This document shows positions 41,195 through 53,960 of a DNA stretch of 64,000 nt, one piece after another. The stretch is taken from NCBI RefSeq assembly GCF_003573695.1, contig NC_039359.1, positions 134,379,939 to 134,443,938 on the forward strand, in the 5' to 3' direction. The notes under the pieces were generated by a model. It saw nothing but the letters and a program-made list of their open reading frames with translations. It did no database searches and had not been told where the DNA came from. The first letter of the stretch is position 1. Every line of letters starts with the position of its first letter. The translations under genes and the position numbers were made by a program. The DNA is from Papaver somniferum (lineage: Eukaryota > Streptophyta > Magnoliopsida > Ranunculales > Papaveraceae).

Positions 41195-42865
41195 TAAAGG
41201 TCAACACCGAACTCGCTTTAATGAAGACACGTCTTAAGGATCGTCTCAATGTCATGTCTGAGGATGCTGCCAATTCTGTCTGTCACAAGCTTGAAGGTTT
41301 TGGAACCAGTGAAGCTTCCGTACCGAAACTCTGATTTTCACTCTTTGTTTTAGAGTTGTTTTTGATTTTGTCTAGTAAATCTTCTTTTTATGTTTTTAGA
41401 AGAATAACTAGGGTTTGGAATAGCCATTATTGTGAGTACACAAAGCTATGTCCAACGATTTTCATCTTCGATGTTTTTAAATTTATTTACTTAAATTCTA
41501 AGTGTTTGGACGATGATTTTTACAATTTTAATCTTTATGATTTTATATATTGAAAATTGTTATAGGATATGTTGTGTACGTCCTTGAACCTGTGAGTGTC
41601 CCATACTTGTTCAAAAGTTATCTCTATTATGTCGGTATGAATGTATTGATAGAAGATAGAATGAACTTTTGACATTACAAAAGTTAAATCCTTTTATGTC
41701 ATTGTTTTGATGGAAGAAAGGATAAAACTTTTGTTTACAAGGATTAAGTCTATTATATGTCGTTGTGCAAATAGTGATGGAAAAGAGAATGAATCCTTGT
41801 CTATTCCACAGCATTGGTCGATCTTCGATCCACATCTTTGTGCATATACTGTGTTGCTCCGTAAGGTTCCTTATGTTTGAGCATGACTAATTGAATTTAT
41901 CATTCTTTTGTGGTCAGTTTAGTTGTTTCTCTGTAAGTTCTCTTATGTCGAGCATGACCAATTGAATTGATCACGCTGTGTTTAATTTAGTTGTGTAATT
42001 CCGATTGAATTAATTATTAGTTTTCTTGTGATTAATTTAGTTGTCCATTTCGATTGGATTAATCATGAATTCTTTTATGGATAATTCAATTGAATACTTT
42101 GGATTCAAATTCATGTTTTCATGTGATTTGATTTTGTCCAAAGAAATCCTTCTTTTCTTGTGAAAGTAAGGTCGCTTTTGTTATTCTTTGGGGAATGATA
42201 TTTTATGGGGGAGAGTTCATTTTGAACTTGTGCTTAATTGCCAAATCTTTGTGGGGAGTGCGGCTGTGGAATATTAGGGGTTATCTTGTATCTTTATAAA
42301 CTCCTTGATGAATGCATTTAGCTTGGCATCTAAATAAGTTGATATGGTATTATCTTTTGGTCATGAAGTATCTCTGTGAAAATTTCATGAAGATCCCACT
42401 AGTTTTCGTACCTTTTCCAATTTATATTGACAAAAAAGGGGAGAATTAATGTGTAGTGTGATACTACAAATACATATGGTTTACGGATTATTGTGTAAGG
42501 GGGAGTGGTTTTCATGTTGAGATGAATTATTGACAAAGGGTGAGTGATACATATCACCATAGTATTGTTGTCAAAGTTGTGATACAATTGAACTTTGATG
42601 TTGTGTAATAATATTATGACATTGTATAACAATGATTGAGAGCATTTTGTTTTCTCATTGTTATTTCTATGGATCTTCAATAACTGTGATGCTGAACTTA
42701 CAACCTTTAGGATCATGCAGTACTTGGAAGTGACGAAGATTTCGAGTCGCGTTGAAGATGCCAAGGAGATCAAGCATTTGGATGAGAAGCTACAATTTCT
42801 ATCTATTTTGTAATCCATATGTATTGATAGTTTTGTCACTAAAGTTGACAAAGGGGGAAATTTTT
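41195..42865 (+). other. 3' part of element A interior
   Basis: After the second ORF there are shreds of another frame (near 41217-41330 and 41356-41553) and then non-coding DNA. From about 42150 it parallels the 3' untranslated part of element B (aaggtcgctttt, atgggggagagttc, gtggggagtgcggctgtgg). It ends in a purine tract acaaagggggaaa before the third LTR. Confidence 0.7.
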
Positions 42866-43240
42866 AGAGCACTGCTCGGTCGAACTCGCATGTGTTGCTA
42901 TCTCAAGCATTTTTTTCAATGTTAGTGATCAAAACTATAAGTCTTGATTTCTAGCCTATTTATAGATGTCTCGGACTAGGACATAGATAGTGTAGTTGAG
43001 CTTAGATTTCACAGAGTTCATCATTTGAAGACGAAGAACTACTAAGGGGAGCTTGTGGAACTTCTTCGACAAAAGGTATGAGGAGACTTGAACTCATCTA
43101 TCACTTGGAAAGTCTATTTCTACTATCTCCTATATTGAGACATAAGTCGTGTTACAATATAGTTTTCTCTATACACATTTGAGATTTCGAGCTGAGTGTA
43201 TCTCGCTTACATATTTCTCGAAATATGTGTTGGTAAGCTT
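42866..43240 (+). repeat. Truncated 3' LTR of element A
   Basis: Begins ttttagagcactgctcgg (T for G at the tip) and tracks LTR 1 of element A closely for about 375 bp, through gagatttcgagctgagtg and catatttctcgaaatatg. It then breaks off. The remaining 2.1 kb of LTR are missing from this place. Confidence 0.85.
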
Positions 43241-43244
43241 TCCC

Positions 43245-44215
43245 TTTCTTCCTGTCCCATATCTGGAGTATGTTTTTTTGCCTTTGCTTTTGTCCCAGCT
43301 TTAGCGTTTTCCCTAATTAACTATTGTTAGTTCCTTTTCTTTTCTATTTTTTTGTCCGAAAGTGGATACTTTTTATTTTTATTGAAAAGAAAGAAGAAGA
43401 AAAAAACAATATATGGTTCTGTATAAGATAGGTTAGAGGTACTCTTCCAAAAGAGCATTTTTGGCAGTTGTTAAAAGTGCTAATTTTATTGCACACTTAA
43501 GATTTCAAACCCAATCAGGTAAAATCCATCCCCAATATTCGGATAAATTAGGGAGCTAAAATTGACAATCAAAGGTTAAAAGAAAAGTAGACTTGTTTCT
43601 AAACCTCTATGTAGTTCTACACATCATCATTTTTTTAACCCAAAATTCCTATCATAGGTTATAAATGGCCTTGGTCTAGCTTATTAATTGGACTAAACAG
43701 ATTATGGGTTCCGAGATCGCCATGCGAAGATACTTTTACCTTGAGTTACCTAATAGAGGAAGTTTTTTCCTCGACTCTTCAGGTTTGAGAATTTAGATTA
43801 TGTTTATTCACATCTGAAATTCATGGAAATATCACATCTGAAATTCATGGAAATGCTATTCTAATTACGGGAGACGGCTTTTAGGAGGTAAGGTCATATT
43901 AAACCTTAATAGTGGACTCTATCTTGGGATTCACGTGTGTATATCAGATTGGTTTTAGATGCAGGGATACTGAAGGAGCCGAGTAATTAGGTGTAGTTTA
44001 TTTGGAAGTTGCGGTAGTCAATTTTTATAGAGGCTTAATTCTAAGAGTATTCAAAACTGGATTAGGTCACAAGGTTTTTCTGCCAGATAGTTTTCCTAGT
44101 TAAGAAAAATATTGTGTTTGTGTACTTTTACTATTTCGACATAAAAGTTATTTTAATTATAAAATCATTATGCCTGGACTTGTATTCTTGAAGGACATTG
44201 GATTAGAAACATTTG
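43245..44215. other. Degraded intergenic DNA with LTR remnants
   Basis: No gene. Around 43930-44140 the sequence (gatgcagggatactgaagg, ctggattaggtcacaaggtt, tttttctgcc) is a weak match to the 3' part of copia LTRs, such as atgggactaggtcccgggg. It is an old, heavily mutated remnant. Confidence 0.4.
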
Positions 44216-44873
44216 TGGTGTACTCAGTACCTTTGTATTTTTCACGAACTCCACAAATCAGTTCATGTACCGTAGAATGAAAAAGTATACAAGAACATCT
44301 CAAAATTGACCAGTTCGTGAATTGAGCAAATCAGTTCGTGTAAACAAGCTAATTGATATTTAATTCATCAAGTCTTATATTTATAATCTTAAGTTCGCAG
44401 ACTGAGCAAATCAGTTTGTGAACATAAAAACTAACTTGATGACTCTTTATGAACTTATTATGCACTTGCAATATGTCGAACAATAAACTGTTCCCATTCT
44501 ATTATGCAACAAGTTCTATCTAAATCGAGTTCTACCAAGTAGAAGCTTGTATTCGATATTTCATCTGCAATGTTCATCATAATTCTAAAGTCATGCGACA
44601 TGTCTCAGTAAATAGAATGGTAAATAATATGAGTAAATAGAATAGCCAGTCTTCAATACCTTTGTTGATATAGGTGTCTCTGTTGTTCTTAAGTCATTCA
44701 ATCTTCAAGGTCGATTGGTGAATTCTGATACTCAACTACCATGATTTATTACAAGTCTGAGACTAACCTTAGTACACTATAAATCAATATGTAGTTTTGA
44801 TTAACTAAATTTGACAACTAGCTTGACATACCAAAACTTACGAGTTTGACCGAATGATGCTCTAACAGATATC
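44216..44873 (-). repeat. Old copia LTR fragment, inverted
   Basis: The right end reads gagtttgaccgaatgatgctctaaca at about 44848-44873, the reverse complement of the TGTTAGAGC.. LTR start. The left part contains agttcgcagactgagcaaatcag-type modules as in the solo LTR at 14275. On its left it meets a plus-oriented LTR end (gtggtgtactcagtacctt near 44217). Internal region absent. Confidence 0.5.
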
Positions 44874-46110
44874 GTCACTAGTACCAATCTCGATACTTGG
44901 GATTTGCGATCCCATGAAAGATCGGTTCAGGATCAGGGATCCTTTTCTGTTAAATAGGAAGGCTTGTGGCATAAAATATATTATTTTTATGCTCTGGATC
45001 CATTGTTCATTGTATGAAAAGTATTGTTGGATATTTTTCAAATCAAAGTCTAACAACTTTGGGAACCAATCTAAATGGGCATCAAAAAATATTTTGGATA
45101 AGATTTTGAACTAACTTCGATGACAATTTCAAACGTATTTCACAGAAATTTCCAAAAGTTACGAATAAGAATTTATGTTTCCTTTTATTACTAACTTCAA
45201 TTTGGTAAAAAAAAATTATTTAGCCTCCTAATTTCGTGGGTCAAAAATTTTCCGTACTAATTTACCTAGAATTACTACAACTCATTTTTTCCTTTACGAA
45301 ACAGGAATTGAATTCAACTTATTTGGCACATTTCAGGAGTTTAGTCTAAACTATTAATTTTTCTCGATCAATCTTTTGTTCATTAGTTCAATCAATATTA
45401 TTTGTAAAATCTTTTAGCCATGTAATTATGATTAACTCTTAATTTATTGATTAATTGTATGTATGCTATAATTTATGTCGTTTACTTTTTGTATAATAGG
45501 GCATTATTTTTGGATTGGACTTCATGACATGATATTCTCAGAGCTATCCCGGGTTTCATTTTGTGTAAAAATTGATGTTAGTTTTTGGTTTGATTCTCTC
45601 TAAGTAGTAATAAAAAAGAATATATTAGTTGCGTATAAATGTAATACACTACAAGGACATATGGCTTTAGTGTACAATTTTTTGTGTTTGTGACAAATAA
45701 AAATGTGTTTATAAAATATATAGTTAGAAAGAAAAAAATAAAGTATCACTATAAATCTTGTTCTAGAGATAGCCACTAAACCTAGTCTTAAACAAATGTT
45801 AACGATTATCTCGATATACTTTCTGCAAGTTAAAAAGGCGGGGATTTAACCATTTAGCGAAATAATCCCCAACCAGATCTAAATTGTTCTTCCCACTTTT
45901 TTCGGCAATGTTCTTTCTTATTTACTTCAACTTTCTAGAGAGAGAGATCAGACCAGAGAGAGAGAAGAGAGTGAATTCAAACCTCATGCTTTAATAGTGT
46001 TCAACTAACTTCTCTATTTCATCTTCTAATTTTTTTTTTATAAACTTTTAGAAAACAAAAACCAACATGAATCAAAAACCCTTTCAGGTTTTCCCTTAAA
46101 ACTTTCACAA
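44874..46110. other. Intergenic DNA, no gene seen
   Basis: AT-rich, no ORF above 70 codons that I trust. A run of gagagagagatcaga and a pyrimidine-rich stretch at about 45930-46030 look like a leader sequence for the ORF that follows. Confidence 0.4.
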
Positions 46111-46113
46111 ATC

Positions 46114-46413
46114 ATGAATGAATCCAGAGTTGTTGTTCCTTAGACTCGTAAAACACTGGTTTCCAAACGAGCAAAACCAACTTACATAATCAAGTCACAT
46201 GAAGAAACTCAATTGAATTTAGATCTGATTCAAGAAACTATAGATATATCATTTGATGAAAATGAAGAAAAAGCTATTTCAACTGAGGAATCATCTGATG
46301 AAGATGAAGAAAAAGCTACTTTAACAAAAGATGAAATGGATAGAGAGACGAGAAGGATAAAACAAATAGTAACTGAGATCGATGATCGGCATGATGCACT
46401 TGTTATGCCTTGA
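46114..46413 (+). pseudogene. Acidic ORF of unknown origin
   Basis: ATG at 46114 opens MNESRVVVP, a TAG (46141-46143), then in the same frame SKRAKPTYIIKSHEETQLNL, DISFDENEEKAISTEESSDE, DEEKATLTKDEMDRETRRIK, ending at the TGA at 46411-46413. Basic at the start, very acidic in the middle, with a duplicated DEEKA module. It has its own leader. I do not recognise it. It could be the first exon of a transposon ORF like the one at 28904, but I see no sequence match between them. Confidence 0.35.
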
Positions 46414-47880
46414 TATTTAAATTTAAGATAAGATATGTATAAAACATTATAATATCTTTATAGTTAAATGAAAATAACATGATTTGGTTATAGAAAAATG
46501 CTAATTACCCATTATATATATTGCGCTGAAATCTTGTTAAGATAGGTCTGAATATATAAAAGATGATATATGAAACAAAATTTATAATGACAATGCGGGT
46601 TGAAACCATAATATATTTTTACATCAAATGTAACACATGAAACATATTTTTATGACTAACATGATTATAATGCACATAATAAATACATTAGAAAAACTAA
46701 ATTTAGGAAGTAGGTATCATGTTACCAATTTTATGAGATCGTTAAGTAAAAATACTTTTTAATCTCCACGTCCTCCAATAATATACTGGGACAATATCAT
46801 TAAGTATTCAGATGTATGTTCTATAATGTTCTTATTGTTGTTGAATTCAATAATCTTAATTCAAGCCTATATATTATCTTTTGTAAAAAAATTCCATTGA
46901 ACTAGCTACTTATCATGAAATCTCTTTACATGGGAACGGGACGTCCGAAGGACCGATTGGAATGCGTTATAATAATCACTATGAACTATGACAATATCGG
47001 GAAACTCTTACCTCAGCTCTTGTAGTGCGCCCTATAAATAATTGTTGTGATACCTTACAAACTCATTTAAACCTACTAAGCATCCCATATCGCTATATGC
47101 TCTTCTGTTTTGGCTATGAACTGAAGCGAGATATTGGTATTAGTATGCATACGACTAGGGGATTACCTGGAACAATTATATGTGCCTAGCTCCAACTATG
47201 ATGACATCCTGCTCAAGCGCTAAAACATTTTGCTTATAACTACTACACACGATCTCGTATCTACATACTTAGTATCTAAGATAGACTTAGAGATCAGAAG
47301 AAAAAAAATTGATCAAATGAACTTACCCTAACGCCATGGGTTATAGATCCGACAACATGGGGTACATATGTTTGGATTTCTTCGATGGGTTTATTTTGGA
47401 AGAACGCATAATTGTAGTCACTGCTACTGATCTCTCCTATCAATACAAGAGAACATTAAATCTTGTTTCGACAATATGCAAATTGTTCATGAACAAAAAT
47501 ATTATAACAAGAATTAGATATACATGTACAAGTTTTTAATTTTGTGTCGCTATTAGAATTACAAAGTAAGCTAAAAGAGAGTTGTATTCATGCTTTACCT
47601 ATGAATATATGACAGGAGGAGTTGAGATGTATCTAGAACCAATTTAATTGCACATTAAGATGTTTACCGGTAAAAGGAATGTGAATGTTCCTCTGTCTGA
47701 TAAATGAGGAAGAAAGTTTCGTACTTCTAGCTACGGGAAAATTGACTCATTGACTAAGAGAAGCATTCCTCGCTAAATAGGGATCCAGAAATGGAAGACC
47801 AGGAGCCATAGGAGTATGGGGAAAATCATGTATTATTACTAGGATCTATCTCCAAACTATGTTTGAAACCCTTTTAGTGT
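46414..47880. other. Intergenic DNA, no gene seen
   Basis: AT-rich with no convincing ORF, repeat array or element end. A 67-codon frame at 47336-47539 has no visible family features. Confidence 0.4.
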
Positions 47881-47885
47881 TAATT

Positions 47886-48710
47886 GTTAGAGCACCGTGG
47901 GTCGAACTCGCAAGTTTTTCTATCTCAAGCTTATTCTCAACATTAGTTGCACAAAAATATATCTTGATTTCTAGTCTACTAAAGCCAAGTCTCTGACTAG
48001 GATTAGAGTATGGTAGTTAAATATCATACGTCACTGAATAATCCTTGAAGATTGAAGACTGGAGAACAAACAAGGACATTTAGAGAGCTTCATCGATAAA
48101 GAGGTATGTGAAGACTGAACCATTCTATTTACTCACGCCATTTACCATTTTATCTTATGAGACTATGTCGTTTGATTTTAGTATATTTAATATTGCAAAG
48201 AAGAAATTTTGAGTCAATTAAGCTTGTCTTGATAAATCTCTCGAAATATAATTCAAGCAATGAGTGTTCAGAGATTCTTAACAATCTTGGTTAAGAATAA
48301 TTTATTGTTCATGAACTATTTTTATTTCGAGTTGATCATTTGGAAATTGCCCAAGAAATTATATTTATTATTTATCTCCATTGGGAGTGTTTCGAATAGC
48401 TCTTGTTGAATATGTATCTTGAAAGATATATCTTAAGTTTTATACTTGTTAGAATTGAGATCCTCTTGATTTGGATACGACTAGATTTATCTTGGATATT
48501 AATTTGTGAGATCGTCTAGAACTCTTCTATATAATCAGGTTCAAGGACTTTGTATCTAGACATATTGATTGTGGAAAAAAATAGAAAAACTTTCGATACA
48601 TACAGTTTAAATATCTTTAATTTAGATATACATGTAACTTCATTAGGTTTTGTCCATACAGGTTCCTGAATGGAAAAGTTGGTGGTGTACTTAGTACCTT
48701 TTCATTTTCA
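47886..48710 (+). repeat. Old copia LTR, plus orientation
   Basis: Starts TTGTTAGAGCACCGTGGGTC and keeps cgaactcgcaag, ctatctcaagct and tttctagtctactaa as in other copia LTRs here. It ends near 48690-48710 with gtggtgtacttagtaccttt. It is shorter (about 0.8 kb) and strongly diverged. No internal region follows, so it is probably an old solo LTR. Confidence 0.55.
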
Positions 48711-49242
48711 GTAACTATTACATGTAATAAGAAACTTAAGAGAATTCTTGACGAAGTAATCAATCATTAAAAAGGACATCGGAACAACGACCAGTGGCTT
48801 TATGGAGGAAGGACTCTCCATAAGAAGGATATCGAGCACCATAAAACCTTGTACCAGCGAGACCTTCAAAAATTAAGATTCTAGTATCAGAGATGGAGTC
48901 TCCAAACTAGTATATAACCTCAAAAATGGCATTTCTTGTTATCTCAGGCAGTAATTGTATAAGGAAAACAAGAAAATATCAGAAAAACATAAACCGAGTT
49001 TTTCACTAATGAAAACATTACTTCAGAAAAGAACTACTAAAGAGTAAGTAACTTGATAATGCAGAAGAAGAAAATTATGTAGGTGATGTTAGCGAGGGCA
49101 GCAACGCAAAGACAAAGATTAATAACGTAAGAGAGTAAGGGATATTGGTTGTGTGTAGATGGTATCTTGTATTTATAAACTAAAAATAAAATGAAAAATA
49201 CTATTCGGTATATAGTTTATTTATCTTATAATAATAAGGAAA
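48711..49242. other. Intergenic DNA before gypsy-2
   Basis: No gene is visible. It ends with the target copy CCTAT (49243-49247) of the following element. Confidence 0.4.
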
Positions 49243-49247
49243 CCTAT

Positions 49248-49705
49248 TGTAGTTGCAGGAAATCCTACAATACACCCCTAGTATGATTTTATCGTTGATC
49301 AACCTATTTTTAGGTTTACACTCTTAATTTTATTGATTAATTTCTGAATATTCTTACAAGGAAAATAAAGAAATCAAGAATGATCTCAGCTCTCAACTTT
49401 ATCTCTCCTATTTTCTTATCTCTCACTCAAAAAAAAAGATCTCCCCCTCCTTTACAACTCGAATGACTATTTATAAGGGAAATACATAGTGGATGACAGC
49501 TAATCTATCCTTTATTTTCGGATATGGTTTTACGACATTCTCGCAACCTTACAAATGTTGACTTCGCAAGCTTTCTAATTTTTGCAAGACTATCACATCT
49601 TTCTCATGATCCTTGCTGATCGTTTCTGAAATTGTTCTGCGACGCTATTTGGCAATACCATTGATAATTCGCTGAGACATAATGTTGCGAGATTCTGATC
49701 CTACA
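49248..49705 (-). repeat. 3' LTR of gypsy-2
   Basis: 458 bp, plus-strand ends TGTAGTTGCAGG and GATCCTACA. It shares its first bases and an acatagtggatgacagctaa core with the LTR of gypsy-1, which makes the two families relatives. A TATA-like motif lies near 49470 (minus). Confidence 0.92.
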
Positions 49706-49720
49706 TCTTGCCTCTTCTCA
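49706..49720 (-). promoter_or_regulatory. Polypurine tract of gypsy-2
   Basis: On the minus strand TGAGAAGAGGCAAGA abuts the 3' LTR. It is nearly the same as in gypsy-1. Confidence 0.75.
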
Positions 49721-50065
49721 ATCTTCTCTGCAAAGTAGAGAATGATTGAGAAATGTCCCAACTCTTATCTTTTCATATTCCACATTTATCACACGTACTC
49801 TCTCTCTTCCATTTTTCTTGACACGTCTTCTGTAACCGCTACTTTTCAACCGCTCACGTCTCTTCGTCTTAATGGTGTTTATTTCTTCGAGAAGTAAATT
49901 TTTTTATATACTCTTCTCCTCCCTCTTTCCACTTTTCTTTTTACTTTCTCTTCTATTTTTATTCTCTCATCTCTGCAACTCTGTCATTCTTCTGCAAATT
50001 CTGCTGCTGTAATTTTTTTTCCTTCAATTCTTTTACTTTCCATACATTCCCATACCTTTTCAATC

Positions 50066-52720
50066 ATGGCTCCAAGTGGTCATAGATATGAGAAATCTCA
50101 AGATGTCCAAAAAGATCTTGCTAATAAAGGTCTTACACTCTCCCCATTCCTGGTGAATGCCAAATCAATTCTTTCTGTCAAGCTTTTCTCCAATCAAAAT
50201 TGTGATGATCAATCAATCATAATTTCGCTAGGTCAAATTCTCGCAGGTCTCCTCTTCCTCTTTATAACCCAGACATTCCTTTATTTTATGAAATTCTCGC
50301 TCATCCGGGATTTTCGCGAGCCATTTTCCAATAAGTGGGGATTGCATCCGTCTATGCTAGAGTTCGCTAATCGTGGTGCTGGTAGAGGATCTCTTTACTC
50401 CAGTGAACTTAGGGATCCAAAATTCGCAAACCTAGAATAGTTGCTGAGAAGTATACAGTGGCGAATTTCTTTGAAAATACGAACTTATCTCCATGAAGAA
50501 AGAGAATACTCGCTGGGGTATTCGATTAAGAAGAAAGATAACATTGATGAATCCAAAATTCTTATGCAAGATATTGACTGGCATTCTGGTAAAACACAAC
50601 TCCTCGCCAATCCAAAGATGACAAATGGTGTGTTTCCTTTAATGCTAAAGGGTCCTTACATTGCTGGATCAAACGTTCTTCCTGCGAATCTCGCTGCATA
50701 TCAACCTTGGGTTTTCTCCTGGCCCGAAAGGAGAAGAGGTATACTTCTCTCCCTTTAACTCATTTTATACTTCTTTATTGATTTTTACTATTATGTTCGC
50801 TAACTCTTGCGATATTCCGCAGATCCAAAAACTAAAGATAGTTATAACAGGACTGGGAAATCTAGTACTCTGTTAGCTCTTCGCTCATATACAGATGAGG
50901 TAAGAAATTTTCTCTTATGACTTTAAATAGTATGTCATTCCATGCTTCCATTTCTTATTCTATCTGTGTGCGAAGATTATTGCTGAAGTAGAAGAATCTG
51001 CTGATGCTGCGAAGATTGGTAAAGGTAAAGGTGCTCTTCGCAGAAAAATCAACTGGTCCTCCTCCAAAGAAAAAAAAGTTCGTTCTTCTTCTCCTTCAAA
51101 TGTTCTTCCTAACGAATTCTGAAAGTGACAAGGATGATGAGGATAATGATGATCTCGCTGCAACTGAAATTCTCCACCCGAATCTTCTATGGCTAAGCTT
51201 TCTGGCCTCTTTTCTGATTCTCTACAAGGAATGGGAGATAGCCAATTCGCAAATACCTGCAAAGCTCTGCTACCCTTGTGATGTCCCTTTACTAGATGGT
51301 GATAGCTCTCTTCCGGAGTTTCTAGATCAGTGACTCCCGACTTCTTGCATTCTCTCAATAGTTGGTATACTTTTATCTTTTTACTTCTTCATTGTTATAA
51401 CTCAAAATCTCTTTCTATATTAATATTTTTTTTCTTTTCGCAGGCTGGAAAAGCTTCTTTTGCGGTTGCCTCAGATCTAGAGAAGACGCGAAAATCTTGA
51501 AAAGAAGAATCTTCAATTTCGCAAAAGAATGAAGAATTGGAAGTTGAAGTTAAAGGTCTTCGCGAGAAAATAGACAATTAGAAATTGATTCTTCCTCTTA
51601 AGAACAAAATTTCTAGTCTTCAACAAGCTAATAATCAGCTTTACGGTATATTACTTTTCTCTTTATTCATTCATCTTGTTGTTTTATCTTATTTAAATGA
51701 TCCTTTTTGCAGACATTTATGGTCTTTCTGATGAAGCTACCCTTCTTCGTTCATTTCCTAATGCCTTGGATAATGATACCCTTCTTGAACGTCTTAACAA
51801 TTCCTTAAATAGCTTTTCAATGATAGAATTTCATCTCTTTCTCTAAATGAACTTAGATCAAATTTCGCCTCTTAGAAATTGATCATAGATCCAGTTTAGG
51901 CTTAGCCAACAGATTTAAACGTCTCCTTATTGATTCCAAAGAGAAAACCAATGAGTTGAAACCAAATTAGCGGTCTCATAGATGATAAGATCGTATCTCT
52001 GATCAAGGTGCCAAGGCTTGGCGAAATTCCAAGAGGCTCTCCTTGAAGTTCAACTTGAGCGAGATGAAGCTAACCGCAAGAATATTGAACTCTGCGAAAG
52101 GGAAAATCAAATTCGTTCTCGTCTTCTCATAAGTAGTGAGGATGAATTTGTCTGGGCTGCGAAAATTTTAGATGATGCTAGAAAAGATTTAGGCGTAAAT
52201 GTTAGTCTCCAAGTTGAACATACAGCCTTGATTAGAGACATGATTTCTGACAGAGAAGGTTGCTAATTGCTCTTCTTTACTAATCTTTTGCTTCTTATGA
52301 TTTTCATCAAATTAATAATTGGTTGTCTTTTGTTCGCAGATTCTGAAAATAAATATCGTGAAAAGATTGAAGAACTTGAAGCTGAAAAGGAGGAACTCGC
52401 AAAGAATCTTTCTTCTCGCAACGACAAGTATTCTAGATTGAAGAATCAAATCAAATCACCATTGGAATTTTAAGAATGACTATGCATTTTCGCAATCAAA
52501 CCATCCAGATGGTTTGTGATGATCATAATATCCCACATTCTGATTATCCTTGTCTTTTAGAGAAATCCCACAGAATACTCCCAGTTTGATTATCTCTGAT
52601 AGTGAAGCTGACGATGAAGAATCTGATAGTGATGGAAGTTCTGATGGTGATGAGGATTCTGACGCAGATGAAGAAGGAAATAAGTCTGATGAAGATAATG
52701 AAGGATTAACCAAGAAATAG
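50066..52720 (+). pseudogene. Antisense coiled-coil gene carried by gypsy-2
   Basis: Opposite to gag, in the same place as the gene at 4121-6748 of gypsy-1. ATG 50066 opens MAPSGHRYEKSQDVQKDLAN. Frames at 50066-50440 and 50441-50758 follow each other, then shorter exon-like pieces with GT/AG borders (acceptors near 50820, 51443 and 52341). Coiled-coil parts include LLEVQLERDEANRKNIELCE, REKIEELEAEKEELAKNLSS. The end is very acidic (DSEADDEESDSDGSSDGDED) and closes at the TAG at 52718-52720. The N-terminal third shows no clear match to the gypsy-1 gene, but the coiled coil plus acidic tail design is shared. Function unknown. Confidence 0.65.
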
Positions 52721-53009
52721 TCTTTATTCTTCTTTGATTCTTTGTAGCACTTGTAATTTATTTATTTCTTCTTTGTATATTTGTGTTTCTTTCATTTTGG
52801 CCTGCGTAAATTAAAACAATTCTTCTTTGCAATACAGTTAATCAATATAATCATTAATTCTTGAATTTTTGAGTAAATCTCTCATATGGAGACAAATAAC
52901 ATTTTCTAATTTCATACATTCCCATACTTGCCTCTGTTATTTGAATCCAAATGAGAGATTTCATAAACTTTTTCTTATTGTATAATTTCGCAATCTTGCG
53001 AAGTGAATT

Positions 53010-53960
53010 TTGTTTCTTTTCAAAATCTCATTCCTGTGTGGTCTTATTTTGCCTTCCTAATTAAAGGTCTTATTATGCCACCTCTTGTCATTGCGACAAA
53101 ATCGCAGGACGTCCTTGCACTTTCATGCAAACCCATTGATCTTGCCTTAACTTTTTCTTTTGTATTATGGCCTCTTCAGGAATATTGCGACAATATGACA
53201 GGCCTAAATATTCTTGCGAAAATAAAGCCCCATGACATTGCCGTCTTGCGATGAAATCGCAGGACGTCTTCGCACTTTCATGCGAAAACCCATTGATCTC
53301 ATCTTATCTTTTTTTTTGTATTATTGCCTCTTCAGGATGTTGCACAAATATGACAAGCCTTAATATCCTTGCGAATAAAAGCCTCATGACATTTGCGTCT
53401 TAAGACACTTATCAGCTCCCTAATGGAGGGTGCCGCCCTTATCTTCCCCCTGGTTGCCCCTTCAAGGAGGCGTACTTCTACCATACAAGGTTAGCTCCTC
53501 CCATCCAGTCTTAACAACAACCAGTTGTTTTCGCAGCCTCTTATCCCTTTTACCTATAGGGTTATGGTTACGAGACTGCACCCTAAGTGGGGTTTTCTTC
53601 GGCCGAGTGCAGTATAAGCCAAGACTTGTCAAGAATGGCAAGGACGCTTCAAACGCCCTCGGCACTCTTGACTCAACCGTGTACCTCGGCGCCTTGATCA
53701 GATCTGCACTCCTTGGGAGAGTCCTTATTACCTTAGTCGCCCAACCTAAGTCATATGCTTAAGTTGAGAATCCAAGGTGCCTCTCCCGGATGGGCTTTAT
53801 TGACCCCAAATCTCCATGACTCAGGTTCCGGTGGCGGTGTAGCCTTTCCCTGAGTCATGTAACAGGTACCCCCTAATATGACGTACTTTAGGTCTTACAT
53901 TTGCCTCTTGCGAAATTTTATTCGCGAACTAGGGTGTACGCCATAAAGGTTCGCCTCTTT
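53010..53960. other. Conserved non-coding block of gypsy-2
   Basis: Shared with 6945-7720 of gypsy-1, including CAGCTCCCTAATGGAGGGTG (53412-53431), cccttcaaggaggcgtac and agtcaagacttgtcaagaat-like stretches (53617 here, 7411 in gypsy-1). It contains a tandem duplication of about 155 bp (starts near 53091 and 53246: cgcaggacgtc, cactttcatgc, cccattgatct). No convincing ORF. Kept in spite of the loss of pol. Confidence 0.65.

Larger units (their letters stand above)
29453..43240 (+). mobile_element. Copia Sirevirus-like element A (gag-like, no pol), interrupted by element B
   Basis: The outer element begins with a full 2528-bp LTR (29453-31980), a tRNA-Met primer site and a gag-like region. 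A second ORF follows and is split by element B. Its tail runs 41036-42865 to a third LTR (42866-about 43240). LTR 1 and LTR 3 share details not found in the LTRs of B (tatagatgtctc, acatagatagtg, gagcttagatttcacag), so they belong together. Without B the interior is only about 3.7 kb and has no RT, RNase H or integrase. LTR 3 breaks off after gtgttggtaagctttccctt, so the right border and target duplication are lost. Confidence 0.8.
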
